From Devosia sp. YIM 151766 (GTDB taxonomy: Bacteria; Pseudomonadota; Alphaproteobacteria; Rhizobiales; Devosiaceae): 64,000 nucleotides of DNA. How positions within the stretch are numbered: position 1 is the stretch's first letter; each line of letters begins with the position of its first letter. The translations under genes and the position numbers were made by a program. Below, in pieces: positions 1 to 7,906 of this stretch. Under the pieces are notes generated by a model. That model saw nothing but the letters and a program-made list of their open reading frames with translations, made no database searches and had not been told where the DNA came from. Where the stretch lies: assembly GCF_030285925.1 (NCBI RefSeq), contig NZ_CP127251.1, forward strand, positions 248,001-312,000, given 5' to 3'.

Positions 1-1
1 G

Positions 2-841
2 CCTATCGAAACCATCATTTCCATGATGGTGGGCCGCACCCTGGCCAATGAAACCCTGGTCATCCCCGATATGGCCGATGCGCCGGTGGCGCTGGAAGTG
101 CGCAACCTCAATCGCGGCCGCGAAATCCGCGATGTCAGCTTCTCCGTCCACGCCGGCGAAATCCTCGGCTTTGCCGGGCTGATGGGCGCCGGTCGCACCG
201 AGGTCGCCCGCGCCATTTTCGGCGCCGACCGGCGCGAGAGCGGCGAAATCTGGGTGCATGGCCAGCGGGTCGGCATCGCCTCGCCCAAGGACGCGGTCGA
301 ATTGGGCATTGGCTATCTCTCCGAGGATCGCAAGCTGTTCGGCCTCGCCACCGGCCTGGACGTGCGCAACAATATCGCCCTGGCCAGCCTGTCGCGGTTC
401 ACCGGTCCATTGGGCATTCTCAACGAGGCCGGCATGGCTTCGGCGGCGCAAAGCGCCATCCGCCAATTGGCCATCAAGACCCCCAGCGATGTGCAGGAAG
501 CCCGGCTGCTTTCGGGCGGCAATCAGCAGAAAGTGGTCATCGCCAAATGGCTCCTGCGCGATTGCGACATCCTGATTTTCGACGAGCCGACACGCGGCAT
601 CGATGTGGGCGCCAAGTCTGAAATCTACAAATTGCTCAACGCCCTGGCTGCCGAGGGCAAGGCCATCATCGTCATTTCCTCCGAACTGCCCGAAGTGCTG
701 CGCCTCAGCCATCGCATTGCGGTGATGTGCGAAGGCCGGCTGACCGGCATCCTGCCCGGAGGCGCCAGTCAGGAAGAGATCATGCGGCTGGCGACCATGC
801 GGGAAAGCGCACTGGTCGAGGACATGCGCCATGCGGGGTGA
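2..841 (+). CDS. Sugar ABC transporter ATP-binding protein, RbsA/MglA type (5' partial)
   Basis: C-terminal part (about 279 residues) of a double-ATPase sugar importer subunit; the frame is already open at base 2, so the gene begins before the window. Visible parts are the end of the first nucleotide-binding domain, then the second domain with the degenerate P-loop [12 protein letters not shown], the signature LSGGNQQK near 510-540 and the Walker B-like region [14 protein letters not shown] complete RbsA protein is about 500 residues, so nearly half is missing here. The protein works in the cytoplasm with the permease at 928 and the binding protein at 2010. The following SDR and L-fuconate dehydratase suggest a deoxyhexose such as L-fucose as substrate, which is inference from context. 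Family assignment is firm. Confidence 0.95.
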   Translation, partial: PIETIISMMVGRTLANETLVIPDMADAPVALEVRNLNRGREIRDVSFSVHAGEILGFAGLMGAGRTEVARAIFGADRRESGEIWVHGQRVGIASPKDAVELGIGYLSEDRKLFGLATGLDVRNNIALASLSRFTGPLGILNEAGMASAAQSAIRQLAIKTPSDVQEARLLSGGNQQKVVIAKWLLRDCDILIFDEPTRGIDVGAKSEIYKLLNALAAEGKAIIVISSELPEVLRLSHRIAVMCEGRLTGILPGGASQEEIMRLATMRESALVEDMRHAG

Positions 842-865
842 TCTTGGAAATACGACCGATCTTTG

Positions 866-888
866 CCTCTCTCCCAAAGGGAGAGGGG
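866..888. repeat. GC-rich intergenic hairpin between ATPase and permease genes
   Basis: CTCTCCC, a three-base AAA loop and GGGAGAG form a perfect stem, extended by three further pairs. It lies in the 86-base gap between the ATPase stop and the permease start. Similar C-rich/G-rich hairpins occur at 2979, 5177 and 54670. It has no T-tract, so it is more likely a transcript-processing or stability element than a terminator. Confidence 0.6.
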
Positions 889-927
889 ACGCAGAAGCCA
901 CCGCGCCGAGTTCGAAGGGAAGATATA

Positions 928-1923
928 ATGACCGATAGTACCGTCGCGGCGCAAAAACCCGGCATCCGCATTTCCGGCGCCTTCCACCGGCTGCTCGCCT
1001 TTTCGGGGCTGATTGCGCTGGTCGTGGTCTTCTCGCTGGCCTCGCCCAATTTCATGCAGACCCAGAACATCCTGGCGATCCTGCAGGCCACTTCGGTCAA
1101 CGGCGTTTTGGCCATCGCCGCTACCCTGGTGATCATCACCGGCGGCATCGACCTCTCGGTCGGCACGCTGATGACCTTCTGCGCGGTGATCGCCGGGGTT
1201 ATCCTGACCTATCTCGGCCTGCCGCTGCCGCTGGGCGTTCTCGGCGCCATCCTCGCCGGCACCGCCAGCGGGCTGGTATCGGGCGTGGTCATCGCCAAGC
1301 TCAAAGTGCCGCCCTTCATCGCCACTTTGGGCATGATGCTGATCCTCAAAGGCCTGTCGCTGGTCATTTCCGGCACCCGTCCGATCTATTTCAACGACAC
1401 GCCCGGCTTCACCCAGATTTCGCAGGGCTCGCTGATCGGCGCCGTCATTCCCGGCCTGCCGATTCCCAATGGCGTGCTGATCCTGTTCGCGGTGGCGCTG
1501 ATCACCGCCTTCATTCTCGGCAAGACCGCGCTGGGCCGCTACACTTTCGCGCTCGGCTCCAACGAGGAGGCGCTGCGCCTTTCCGGCGTCAATGTCGATC
1601 GCTGGAAGATCGCCATTTATGCCACCGCCGGCTCCATCTGCGGCGTGGCCGGCCTGCTCATCGCCAGCCGCCTCAATTCGGCGCAGCCGGCTCTGGGGCA
1701 GGGCTACGAACTCGACGCCATCGCCGCTGTGGTCATCGGCGGCACCTCGCTGTCGGGCGGCCGCGGCACCGTGCTCGGCACGCTGATCGGCGCGCTCATC
1801 ATCTCCGTGCTGGCCAATGGCCTGCGCATCCTATCGGTGGCCCAGGAATGGCAGACGGTGGTGACCGGCACCATCATCATCCTGGCCGTCTATGCCGACA
1901 TCCTGCGGCGCCGCACTCTTTAG
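928..1923 (+). CDS. Sugar ABC transporter permease, RbsC type
   Basis: A 331-residue hydrophobic protein of the BPD_transp_2 (RbsC/AraH) family, forming the inner-membrane channel of the sugar importer. The typical motif ITGGIDLSVGTLM lies near residues 70-85 and the family motif VIGGTSLSGGRGTVLG near 270-285. The chosen ATG at 928 follows GAAGGGAAG. An earlier in-frame start at 727 would overlap the ATPase gene by over 100 bases and is unlikely. It sits between the ATPase gene and the binding-protein gene in the usual order. Substrate is unknown; L-fucose or a related sugar fits the downstream enzymes. Confidence 0.95.
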   Translation: MTDSTVAAQKPGIRISGAFHRLLAFSGLIALVVVFSLASPNFMQTQNILAILQATSVNGVLAIAATLVIITGGIDLSVGTLMTFCAVIAGVILTYLGLPLPLGVLGAILAGTASGLVSGVVIAKLKVPPFIATLGMMLILKGLSLVISGTRPIYFNDTPGFTQISQGSLIGAVIPGLPIPNGVLILFAVALITAFILGKTALGRYTFALGSNEEALRLSGVNVDRWKIAIYATAGSICGVAGLLIASRLNSAQPALGQGYELDAIAAVVIGGTSLSGGRGTVLGTLIGALIISVLANGLRILSVAQEWQTVVTGTIIILAVYADILRRRTL

Positions 1924-2009
1924 GCGCCGATTTTTCCCCCGCGCGTTCCGCGCCACCAAGAGGCTTCAAAATGCCTGAACGTTTCAAAGCAGCATCTGGG
2001 AGGTTTACC

Positions 2010-2957
2010 ATGCTCAATCGTCGTACCCTGCTTGGCGCCATCAGCGCCGTGGCCATGCTGGCCTCGGCCGGCGCTCCGGCCTTCGCACAGGAAAATTATG
2101 ATATCGCCCTGATTTCCAAGGGCTTCCAGCACCAGTTCTGGCAGGCCGTGAAGGCCGGTGCCGATCAGGCCGGCGCCGATCTCGGCGTCAGCGTCACCTT
2201 CGAGGGCCCGGAAAGCGAAACCCAGGTCGACCGCCAGATGGATATGCTGGCCGCCGCCCTGTCGCGCAATCCCGACGCCATCGGCTTTGCCGCCCTCGAC
2301 AGCCAGGCCGCCACGCCGCTGCTGCAGCAGGCCGATGCGGCCGGCATCCCGATCATCGCCTTCGACTCCGGCGTCGACAGCGACATCCCCCTGACCACGG
2401 CCACCACTGACAACGTCGCGGCTGCCGCCCTGGCGGCCGACGTCATGGCCGAACTGATCGGCGGCGAAGGCAAGATTGCGGTCGTTGCCCATGACCAGAC
2501 CAGCCGCACCGGCATCGACCGCCGCGACGGCTTCGTCAACCGCATCGCCGAAGCCTATCCGAATATCGAGATCGTCTCGATCCAGTATGGCGGCGGCGAC
2601 CAGCTGCAATCGACCGAAATCACCAAGTCGATCCTGCTGGCCAATCCCGACCTCAAGGGCATTTTCGGTACCAATGAAGGCTCGGCCATCGGCGTCGCCA
2701 ATGGCAAGCAGGAACTGAACAGCGATGTCGTGGTCATCGGCTTCGATTCCGGCGCGGCGCAGAAGGGTATGGTTGCCTCCGGCCTGATGGCCGGCGCCAT
2801 CACCCAGAACCCAGTCGGCATCGGCTACCAGACCGTGCAGGCCGCCGTCGCGGCGCTCAAGGGCGAGGAATTGCCCCCGATCATCGATACCGGCTTCTAC
2901 TTCTATGACGCCGAAAACATGAACAACCCCGAAATCGCGGCTGTTCTGTACGACTAA
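2010..2957 (+). CDS. Sugar ABC transporter substrate-binding protein, RbsB type
   Basis: A 315-residue periplasmic binding protein (Peripla_BP_4 family). A signal peptide with a hydrophobic core and AFA cleavage site ends near residue 26, followed by ENYDIALISKGFQHQFWQ, the usual first strand and helix of the fold. The ATG at 2010 is preceded by GGGAGG about six bases away and puts the signal peptide at the very N-terminus, so the longer frame from 1848 is rejected. It is the third gene of the transporter operon and captures the sugar in the periplasm. The perfect hairpin just after its stop may protect the transcript so that binding protein is made in excess, which is inference. Confidence 0.95.
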   Translation: MLNRRTLLGAISAVAMLASAGAPAFAQENYDIALISKGFQHQFWQAVKAGADQAGADLGVSVTFEGPESETQVDRQMDMLAAALSRNPDAIGFAALDSQAATPLLQQADAAGIPIIAFDSGVDSDIPLTTATTDNVAAAALAADVMAELIGGEGKIAVVAHDQTSRTGIDRRDGFVNRIAEAYPNIEIVSIQYGGGDQLQSTEITKSILLANPDLKGIFGTNEGSAIGVANGKQELNSDVVVIGFDSGAAQKGMVASGLMAGAITQNPVGIGYQTVQAAVAALKGEELPPIIDTGFYFYDAENMNNPEIAAVLYD

Positions 2958-2978
2958 GCACGACCCTACGGCGTGGGC

Positions 2979-3009
2979 CGCCTCCCTCCCGTCAAGCGGG
3001 AGGGAGGCG
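2979..3009. repeat. Perfect 13-bp hairpin after binding-protein gene
   Basis: Thirteen perfectly paired bases (CGCCTCCCTCCCG and its complement) with a five-base loop, 22 bases after the binding-protein stop and before the SDR gene. It has no T-tract. It resembles the REP-like hairpins that stabilise upstream mRNA ends in transporter operons. Confidence 0.7.
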
Positions 3010-3045
3010 AAAGCCGCCCGATATCTGCCTATTCCAGGACCTTCC

Positions 3046-3777
3046 ATGTCAGACCTCACCGGAAAACTCGTTCTCATCACCGCCGCCGCGCAGGGCATTG
3101 GCCGCGCCTCGGTGGAGGCCTTTGCCCGCGCCGGCGCCAGGGTCGTCGCCACCGATATCAATGCGGAAAGGCTCGCCGAACTGGACGGCATGGACAATGT
3201 CTCGACCCGGGTGCTCGACGTGCTGTCCGCGGCGGCGGTCAACCAGGCCGTGGCCGAAATTGGTCAGATCGACGTGCTGTTCAATTGCGCCGGCGTCGTC
3301 CATTCCGGCACGGTGCTGGAGATGAGCGAGGCCGATCTCGACTTTGCCCTCGACCTCAATGTCCGGGCGCAGATTCGCACCATCAAGGCGGTCTTGCCGC
3401 AAATGCTGGAGCGCCGCGACGGCGCCATCATCAATATGGCCACCGTCGCCTCCTCGGTGAAAGGCGTGCCCAACCGCGCCGCCTATACGATTTCCAAGGC
3501 GGCGGTCGTGGGGCTGACCAAATCCATCGCCGCCGATTACACCACAGCCAATATCCGGGTGAACGCCATCTGCCCGGGCACGGTGGAGAGCCCGAGCCTG
3601 CATGAGCGCTGGCATGCGACCGGCGATTTCGAGGGCGCCCGCAAGGCCTTCATCGCCCGCCAGCCCATCGGCCGCATCGCCCGGCCCGAAGAAGTGGCCG
3701 ATCTCGCCGTCTATCTGGCCGGCGCGACCTACACGACCGGACAGGTCCATATCATCGACGGAGGCTGGACGGCCTAG
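3046..3777 (+). CDS. SDR-family dehydrogenase, probably 2-keto-3-deoxy-L-fuconate dehydrogenase
   Basis: A 243-residue classical short-chain dehydrogenase. The cofactor loop reads TAAAQGIG, the variant of TGxxxGIG typical of the BDH2/DHRS6-like group, and the aspartate in VVATDINAE suggests NAD rather than NADP. The catalytic set is visible as the Ser of ATVASSV and YTISK. In the L-fucose pathway an SDR of this kind oxidises 2-keto-3-deoxy-L-fuconate, the product of L-fuconate dehydratase, whose gene follows at 3888; that pairing supports the call. Other 3-hydroxyacid or sugar substrates are possible. The ATG at 3046 follows the hairpin at 2979 closely. Confidence 0.85.
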   Translation: MSDLTGKLVLITAAAQGIGRASVEAFARAGARVVATDINAERLAELDGMDNVSTRVLDVLSAAAVNQAVAEIGQIDVLFNCAGVVHSGTVLEMSEADLDFALDLNVRAQIRTIKAVLPQMLERRDGAIINMATVASSVKGVPNRAAYTISKAAVVGLTKSIAADYTTANIRVNAICPGTVESPSLHERWHATGDFEGARKAFIARQPIGRIARPEEVADLAVYLAGATYTTGQVHIIDGGWTA

Positions 3778-3790
3778 CCCCGCGCCGGCC

Positions 3791-3868
3791 GACCTCGTCC
3801 TTCGACAGGCTCAGGATGAGGTCTTTTGAGGGCGCTGCCTTTGCGCAGCTTGTCGAACCACGAGGTCG
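3791..3868. repeat. Dispersed palindromic repeat, two half units (copy 1)
   Basis: The first unit, 3791-3823, is an imperfect palindrome opening with GACCTCGTCC and closing with GGATGAGGTC. The second, 3846-3868, contains TTGTCGAACCACGAGGTCG. Both half units recur in the opposite order at 14329-14395. Repeats of this look are common between genes in Hyphomicrobiales and relatives. No coding role is seen. Confidence 0.75.
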
Positions 3869-3887
3869 CGGGCAAGGAACACACAAC

Positions 3888-5162
3888 ATGACCAAGATCA
3901 CCACTCTCACCACCCACGACCTCCGCTTCCCCACCTCGGCATCGCTCGACGGGTCGGATGCGATGAACCCGGACCCCGATTACTCGGCGGCCTATGTCGT
4001 GCTCGGCACCGATGGCGCCCATGCGGGACACGGCCTGACCTTCACCATCGGCCGTGGCAATGAAGTGGTGGTGACCGCCATCGAGGCCCTGCGGGAGCGG
4101 GTGATCGGGCTGGAACTGGACTGGATCGCCGAAAATCCCGGCCGGTTCTGGCGCCACGTCACCGGCGACAGCCAATTGCGCTGGATCGGCCCCGACAAGG
4201 GCGCCATGCATCTGGCGACCGGCGCGGTGGTCAATGCCGTCTGGGACCTGCTGGCCAAAGCCGCGAACAAGCCGGTCTGGCTCTATGTCGCCGAGATGAG
4301 CCCCGAACAGCTCGTATCCATCATCGACTTCCGCTATCTGACCGATGCCATCACCCCCGAGGAGGCGCTGGAGATTTTCCGCCAGGCCGAGCCGGGCAAG
4401 GCCGAGCGCATCGCCCGATTACGGGCGGAGGGCTATCCCTGCTACACCACTTCGGCCGGCTGGCTGGGCTATTCCAACGACAAGCTGACGCGGCTGGCCA
4501 CGGAAGCCGTCGAAGCCGGCTTCAGCCATATCAAGATGAAGGTCGGGCGCGATCTCGACGACGATATCCGCCGGCTCGAAATCGTCCGCTCGATCATGGG
4601 CCCGGACCGCCAACTGATGATCGACGCCAATCAGGTCTGGGAAGTCGATCAGGCCATCGACTGGGTCAATGCGCTTCAGCGCTTCAACCCCTTCTTCATC
4701 GAGGAGCCGACCAGCCCCGACGATGTCGAAGGCCATCGGAAAATCCGCGAGGCGGTGGCGCCGGTCAAAGTTGCCACCGGCGAAATGTGCCAGAACCGCA
4801 TCCTGTTCAAGCAATTCATCACTCGCGGCGCCCTCGATATCGTCCAGATCGACGCCTGCCGCATCGGCGGCCTGAACGAAGTGCTCTCGGTGCTGCTCAT
4901 GGCGGCCAAATATGACAAGCCGGTCTGGCCCCATGCCGGCGGCGTCGGCCTCTGCGAATATGTGCAGCACCTCTCGATGATCGATTATCTGGTAATATCG
5001 GGCACCAAGGAGGGGCGGGTGATCGAATTCGTCGACCATTTGCACGAGCATTTCCTTGACCCCTGCGTCATCCGCAACGCCGCCTATATGCCGCCGGAAC
5101 GGGCCGGGTTTTCCATCGAGATGAAGGCGGAATCGATTTCGGAGAATACGTTCCGAGGCTGA
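3888..5162 (+). CDS. L-fuconate dehydratase (enolase superfamily)
   Basis: A 424-residue enolase-superfamily enzyme that dehydrates L-fuconate to 2-keto-3-deoxy-L-fuconate. The N-terminus RFPTSASLDGSDAMNPDPDY is characteristic of L-fuconate dehydratase and its human relative ENOSF1. The mandelate-racemase-type set is visible: KMK near residues 215-217, metal-ligand Asp in MIDANQVW near 244, Glu in FIEEP near 272, Glu in TGEMCQNR, and the catalytic His in WPHAGGVGL near 348. The ATG at 3888 lies beyond the repeat at 3791-3868; the frame stays open upstream only through that repeat. Fucose dehydrogenase, lactonase and the final hydrolase of the pathway are not in this window and may lie upstream. 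Confidence 0.9.
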   Translation: MTKITTLTTHDLRFPTSASLDGSDAMNPDPDYSAAYVVLGTDGAHAGHGLTFTIGRGNEVVVTAIEALRERVIGLELDWIAENPGRFWRHVTGDSQLRWIGPDKGAMHLATGAVVNAVWDLLAKAANKPVWLYVAEMSPEQLVSIIDFRYLTDAITPEEALEIFRQAEPGKAERIARLRAEGYPCYTTSAGWLGYSNDKLTRLATEAVEAGFSHIKMKVGRDLDDDIRRLEIVRSIMGPDRQLMIDANQVWEVDQAIDWVNALQRFNPFFIEEPTSPDDVEGHRKIREAVAPVKVATGEMCQNRILFKQFITRGALDIVQIDACRIGGLNEVLSVLLMAAKYDKPVWPHAGGVGLCEYVQHLSMIDYLVISGTKEGRVIEFVDHLHEHFLDPCVIRNAAYMPPERAGFSIEMKAESISENTFRG

Positions 5163-5176
5163 GGGCGGCATCTGCT

Positions 5177-5199
5177 CCCTCTCCCTCTGGGGGAGAGGG
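5177..5199. terminator. Hairpin between convergent genes
   Basis: CCCTCTCCC and GGGAGAGGG pair perfectly around a five-base loop, between the fuconate dehydratase stop and the convergent DeoR gene end. The position fits a bidirectional terminator, but there is no long T-run on either side. Confidence 0.5.
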
Positions 5200-5214
5200 G
5201 ACGAAGGAACCGTT

Positions 5215-5979
5215 CTAAACCCCGGTCTCCACCAGCCGCACCCCGGCCTCGGCGCAGAGAGTGCGGATCGAATCCAGCGGGCAGTGATCGGTGATGAAGC
5301 TGTGTGCCTGGCTGAGATGGCCGATCCGCACCGGGGCGGTGCGGGTGAATTTGGTGCTGTCCGACACCACGATCACGTGGCGGGCATTGGCGATGATGGC
5401 CTGGGCGACTTTCACTTCGCGATAGTCGAAATCGAGCAGGGCGCCGTCGGAATCGATGGCCGAGACGCCGATCACCGCGAAATCCACTTTGAACTGGCGG
5501 ATGAAATCCACCGCCGCCTCGCCGACAATGCCGCCATCGGCGGGCCGCACCACGCCGCCGGCGATGACGACCTCGACCGAAGGCAGCAGCCGCAGGTGAT
5601 TGGCGACATTGATATTGTTGGTGATGACCATGAGGCCGCGATGCCCCGCCAGCGCCTGGCTCACCGCTTCGGTTGTGGTGCCGATATTGATGATCAGCGA
5701 GGCATTGTCGGGAATCAGCGCCGCCGCCGCCTTGCCGATGGCGCGCTTTTCCGCCGGGGCGATCTGGCGCCGCGCTTCATATTCAACATTTTCGACGCCC
5801 GAAGGGTGCATGGCGCCGCCATGGGTGCGCTTCAGCGCGCCGTGCTCGCAAAGCAGGTTGAGATCCTTGCGGATGGTCTGCGGCGTCACCCCGAACGTAT
5901 CGACCAGCCGTTCGACGCTGACCTCGCCCGATTGCCGGGCCAGTTCGACGATTTTCGCCTGTCGCATAGCGGGGGTCAT
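5215..5979 (-). CDS. DeoR/GlpR-family transcriptional repressor
   Basis: A 254-residue cytoplasmic regulator. An N-terminal DeoR winged helix occupies about residues 6-58 (RLVDTFGVTPQTIRKDLNLL). A DeoRC sugar-phosphate sensor domain follows, with the family signature NIGTTTEAV near 98-106 and VIAGGVVRP near 140. The protein is close in form to GlpR, the glycerol-3-phosphate regulon repressor, but the effector cannot be told from sequence. A perfect inverted repeat of GlpR-operator type lies 12 bases upstream of its start (5991-6019), suggesting autoregulation. The M81 gene ends 95 bases upstream on the same strand. It may also control the fucose genes, which is inference from proximity. Confidence 0.93.
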   Translation of the reverse strand: MTPAMRQAKIVELARQSGEVSVERLVDTFGVTPQTIRKDLNLLCEHGALKRTHGGAMHPSGVENVEYEARRQIAPAEKRAIGKAAAALIPDNASLIINIGTTTEAVSQALAGHRGLMVITNNINVANHLRLLPSVEVVIAGGVVRPADGGIVGEAAVDFIRQFKVDFAVIGVSAIDSDGALLDFDYREVKVAQAIIANARHVIVVSDSTKFTRTAPVRIGHLSQAHSFITDHCPLDSIRTLCAEAGVRLVETGV

Positions 5980-5990
5980 GAACGTTCCTT

Positions 5991-6019
5991 TGCTTTCGCT
6001 TTTTGATTAAACGAAAGCA
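5991..6019. promoter_or_regulatory. Probable DeoR operator
   Basis: TGCTTTCG (5991-5998) and CGAAAGCA (6012-6019) form a perfect 8-bp inverted repeat around a 13-base AT-rich spacer, just upstream of the DeoR start. TTTCG/CGAAA half sites are typical of GlpR/DeoR-family operators. Confidence 0.7.
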
Positions 6020-6074
6020 GGACAGGCGGGAAGCCGGCTCGTGGAGGGATTATCTTGCCCCGGTTGGGAAATTG

Positions 6075-7511
6075 TCAGTCGCGCGCCCGCGCCGACCATT
6101 TCACCTGCGGGGTAAAGGCAAAATCCTTGTCGAAGGGATAGCTCGGCCTGGGCGTGTGCCGGCGCTGGGTGCGTTCGACGAATTGATCTACCACGCCCGG
6201 CGACAGCGCCATGATGCCGGGATTGGCGAGCGGGCCCAGTTCCGGCGACAGATAGCCGGATTTCACCACCACGATCTTGGCGTGCCGCGGATCAAGGTCC
6301 AGCCGGGTGAAGTCGGCGATATTGTGGAATGGCCGGCGGCGGGCGGTGAGTACCACCTCCATGCCGCCAATCCGCACCACCGCCTCGCGCAGGCGCGGTT
6401 CGTCGGTTTCCAGCAGGAACACGATCTCCGCCTCGGTCTCGACCGGAATACTGGCCGGATCGAGGCTGGCCCCGATATGGAGCCTGGGCCTGGCCCCGAT
6501 CCCCGCCGCATAGGCCGCATCGGTCGCCGCCTGGTCGGCAATGCCGGCCAGGATCACGCCCTGGGCGTCGCGGGCGAGCAGCGCGGCCAGTATTTCGGCG
6601 CGGTCGCCGACGCCGCCGCCGGTGGGGTTGTCGCCGGATTCGGCCAGCACCACCGGATGGGTCGGGCTGGCCAGCGCGCGATCGACGCATTCGGCGATGG
6701 AGCCGGTTTCCATGCCGAAGGTGAATTGTTCGCGGATGTCCCAATAATCCTGCGCCAGGCGCAGCGCCGCCTGTTCCATCGCCGCTTTGTCCGTGCCTGT
6801 CACCACGGCGCAGGCCGTGGCGCGCGGCTCGTCGGCCCAGACATAGCCGACCTGGAACGAGGCATCCCAGATGCCGGTCGGCTCCTCGACCTGGTGAAGC
6901 TGGGCATAGAAGCTGCGCGCCGGCTCGTCCTGGGTGCTGGTGCGCTCGCCGGGCAGCAGCACCGGCACCGGAGCCCAGGCCAGTCTGGGCCTGGTTGCGG
7001 TTTTCAGCGCCCGCACCAGCATGGTCACGGCACGGCGCATCGTGTCGGGCGTGTCGATATGGGGTGCGGTGCGATAGGTGGAAAAGATGTCGAGATTGTC
7101 GATGATGCGCTGGCTGATATTGCCGTGCAGGTCATAGCTCGCCGCGATGAGCACATCTGGCCCCACCAGTTCCCGCACGGCGGCGATGAAATCGCCCTCG
7201 GCATCGAACATGGTGTCGACGAACATGGCGCCATGCATGGCGAGATAGACGCCATCCAGCGGCAGCGCCGCCTTGAGCCCGTCGAGAATTTCAGCCTTCC
7301 AGCGATCATAGAGGCGACGCTCCACCGGGCCGCCGGCAATGGCGCGGGCATGCAGGATGGTGATGAATTCCGCCGGAAAATGCGTGAGGAAGTCGAAATA
7401 CTGGTCCTTGAGCATGGCGGGGCCGCGCAAGAGGCGGAAATCGGGCTCGCGCGCCAATACGGGATTATAGGTGCTGCACTCGGTATGCAGGCCGGCGACG
7501 GCGATGCGCAT
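6075..7511 (-). CDS. M81-family metallopeptidase (MlrC-like)
   Basis: A 478-residue protein of the M81/MlrC family, named from the microcystin-linear-peptide peptidase; most members in ordinary bacteria have unknown substrates. The start is MRIAVAGLHTECSTYNP, a typical family opening. The conserved SYDLHGN near residue 125 probably supplies metal ligands, and YRTAPHIDTPDT and GDNPTGGGVGD are further family motifs. There is no signal peptide, so it is cytoplasmic. The ATG at 7511 has GGAG seven bases upstream, preferred over the adjacent TTG. It is transcribed toward the DeoR gene and diverges from the Gfo/Idh operon. M81 genes often sit beside sugar or peptide transporters, so a role in cutting an imported amide is possible. 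Confidence 0.9.
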   Translation of the reverse strand: MRIAVAGLHTECSTYNPVLAREPDFRLLRGPAMLKDQYFDFLTHFPAEFITILHARAIAGGPVERRLYDRWKAEILDGLKAALPLDGVYLAMHGAMFVDTMFDAEGDFIAAVRELVGPDVLIAASYDLHGNISQRIIDNLDIFSTYRTAPHIDTPDTMRRAVTMLVRALKTATRPRLAWAPVPVLLPGERTSTQDEPARSFYAQLHQVEEPTGIWDASFQVGYVWADEPRATACAVVTGTDKAAMEQAALRLAQDYWDIREQFTFGMETGSIAECVDRALASPTHPVVLAESGDNPTGGGVGDRAEILAALLARDAQGVILAGIADQAATDAAYAAGIGARPRLHIGASLDPASIPVETEAEIVFLLETDEPRLREAVVRIGGMEVVLTARRRPFHNIADFTRLDLDPRHAKIVVVKSGYLSPELGPLANPGIMALSPGVVDQFVERTQRRHTPRPSYPFDKDFAFTPQVKWSARARD

Positions 7512-7804
7512 CAAAAAACTCCGGGAATTTCGGCTGCGGGATTGTGACGGGCGCGCGGTGAGGGCGGAGGCGAGGCACGTCCATCAATCTGTTCTAAATT
7601 TTCAATCTTGCCACCACTATCGGCTGTGGTGAAAGAGGCCACATGGATACCAATTGCAACATGGTGCCCTCATCCGGGGCTTTTGTCCACATTCGGATCG
7701 GCTGAAAGCAGCGAGTATCGGCTGGAAATGCCGGCCAGTCGGCGGATGGCGGAAATGGGCTTCGGGGTGGCTTAAATTGGTATTGTATTGGCTCGGAATG
7801 TGTG

Positions 7805-7834
7805 TTGACATTGCGTCAATAAGCCGCCTAGTCT
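7805..7834 (+). promoter_or_regulatory. Candidate sigma-70-type promoter for the Gfo/ABC operon
   Basis: A consensus TTGACA at 7805-7810 is followed after 18 bases by TAGTCT at 7829-7834, a weak -10 match. It points at the palindrome at 7842 and the gene start at 7907. Only the -35 match is strong. Confidence 0.45.
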
Positions 7835-7841
7835 TGAAAAT

Positions 7842-7855
7842 CGTTTACACAAACG
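7842..7855. promoter_or_regulatory. LacI-type operator-like palindrome
   Basis: CGTTT-ACAC-AAACG is a perfect 5-bp inverted repeat just downstream of the candidate promoter. It shares GTTTACAC with the palindrome at 25369-25384, which lies beside a LacI-family gene. No LacI gene sits next to the present operon. Confidence 0.5.
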
Positions 7856-7906
7856 TCACCGGCCCGGAAGAGGTCGGCGGTCTAATAAACAGGGTATGGC
7901 ATCGCT

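Larger units (their letters stand above)
7515..7906. other. Divergent intergenic region with candidate control sites
   Basis: About 390 bases without a convincing gene between the M81 and Gfo/Idh genes. It holds ATACCAATT at 7647-7655 and its exact complement AATTGGTAT at 7775-7783, a candidate promoter at 7805-7834, and a palindrome at 7842-7855. A short open frame on the minus strand (7617-7811) has no recognisable protein features. Confidence 0.7.

Noticed and set aside
6003..7547. Plus-strand frame of 514 codons
   Set aside because: Antisense to the M81 gene, which has clear family motifs.
7617..7811. 64-codon minus-strand frame in the long intergenic region
   Set aside because: No ribosome site or protein-like pattern, and it spans promoter-like sequence.
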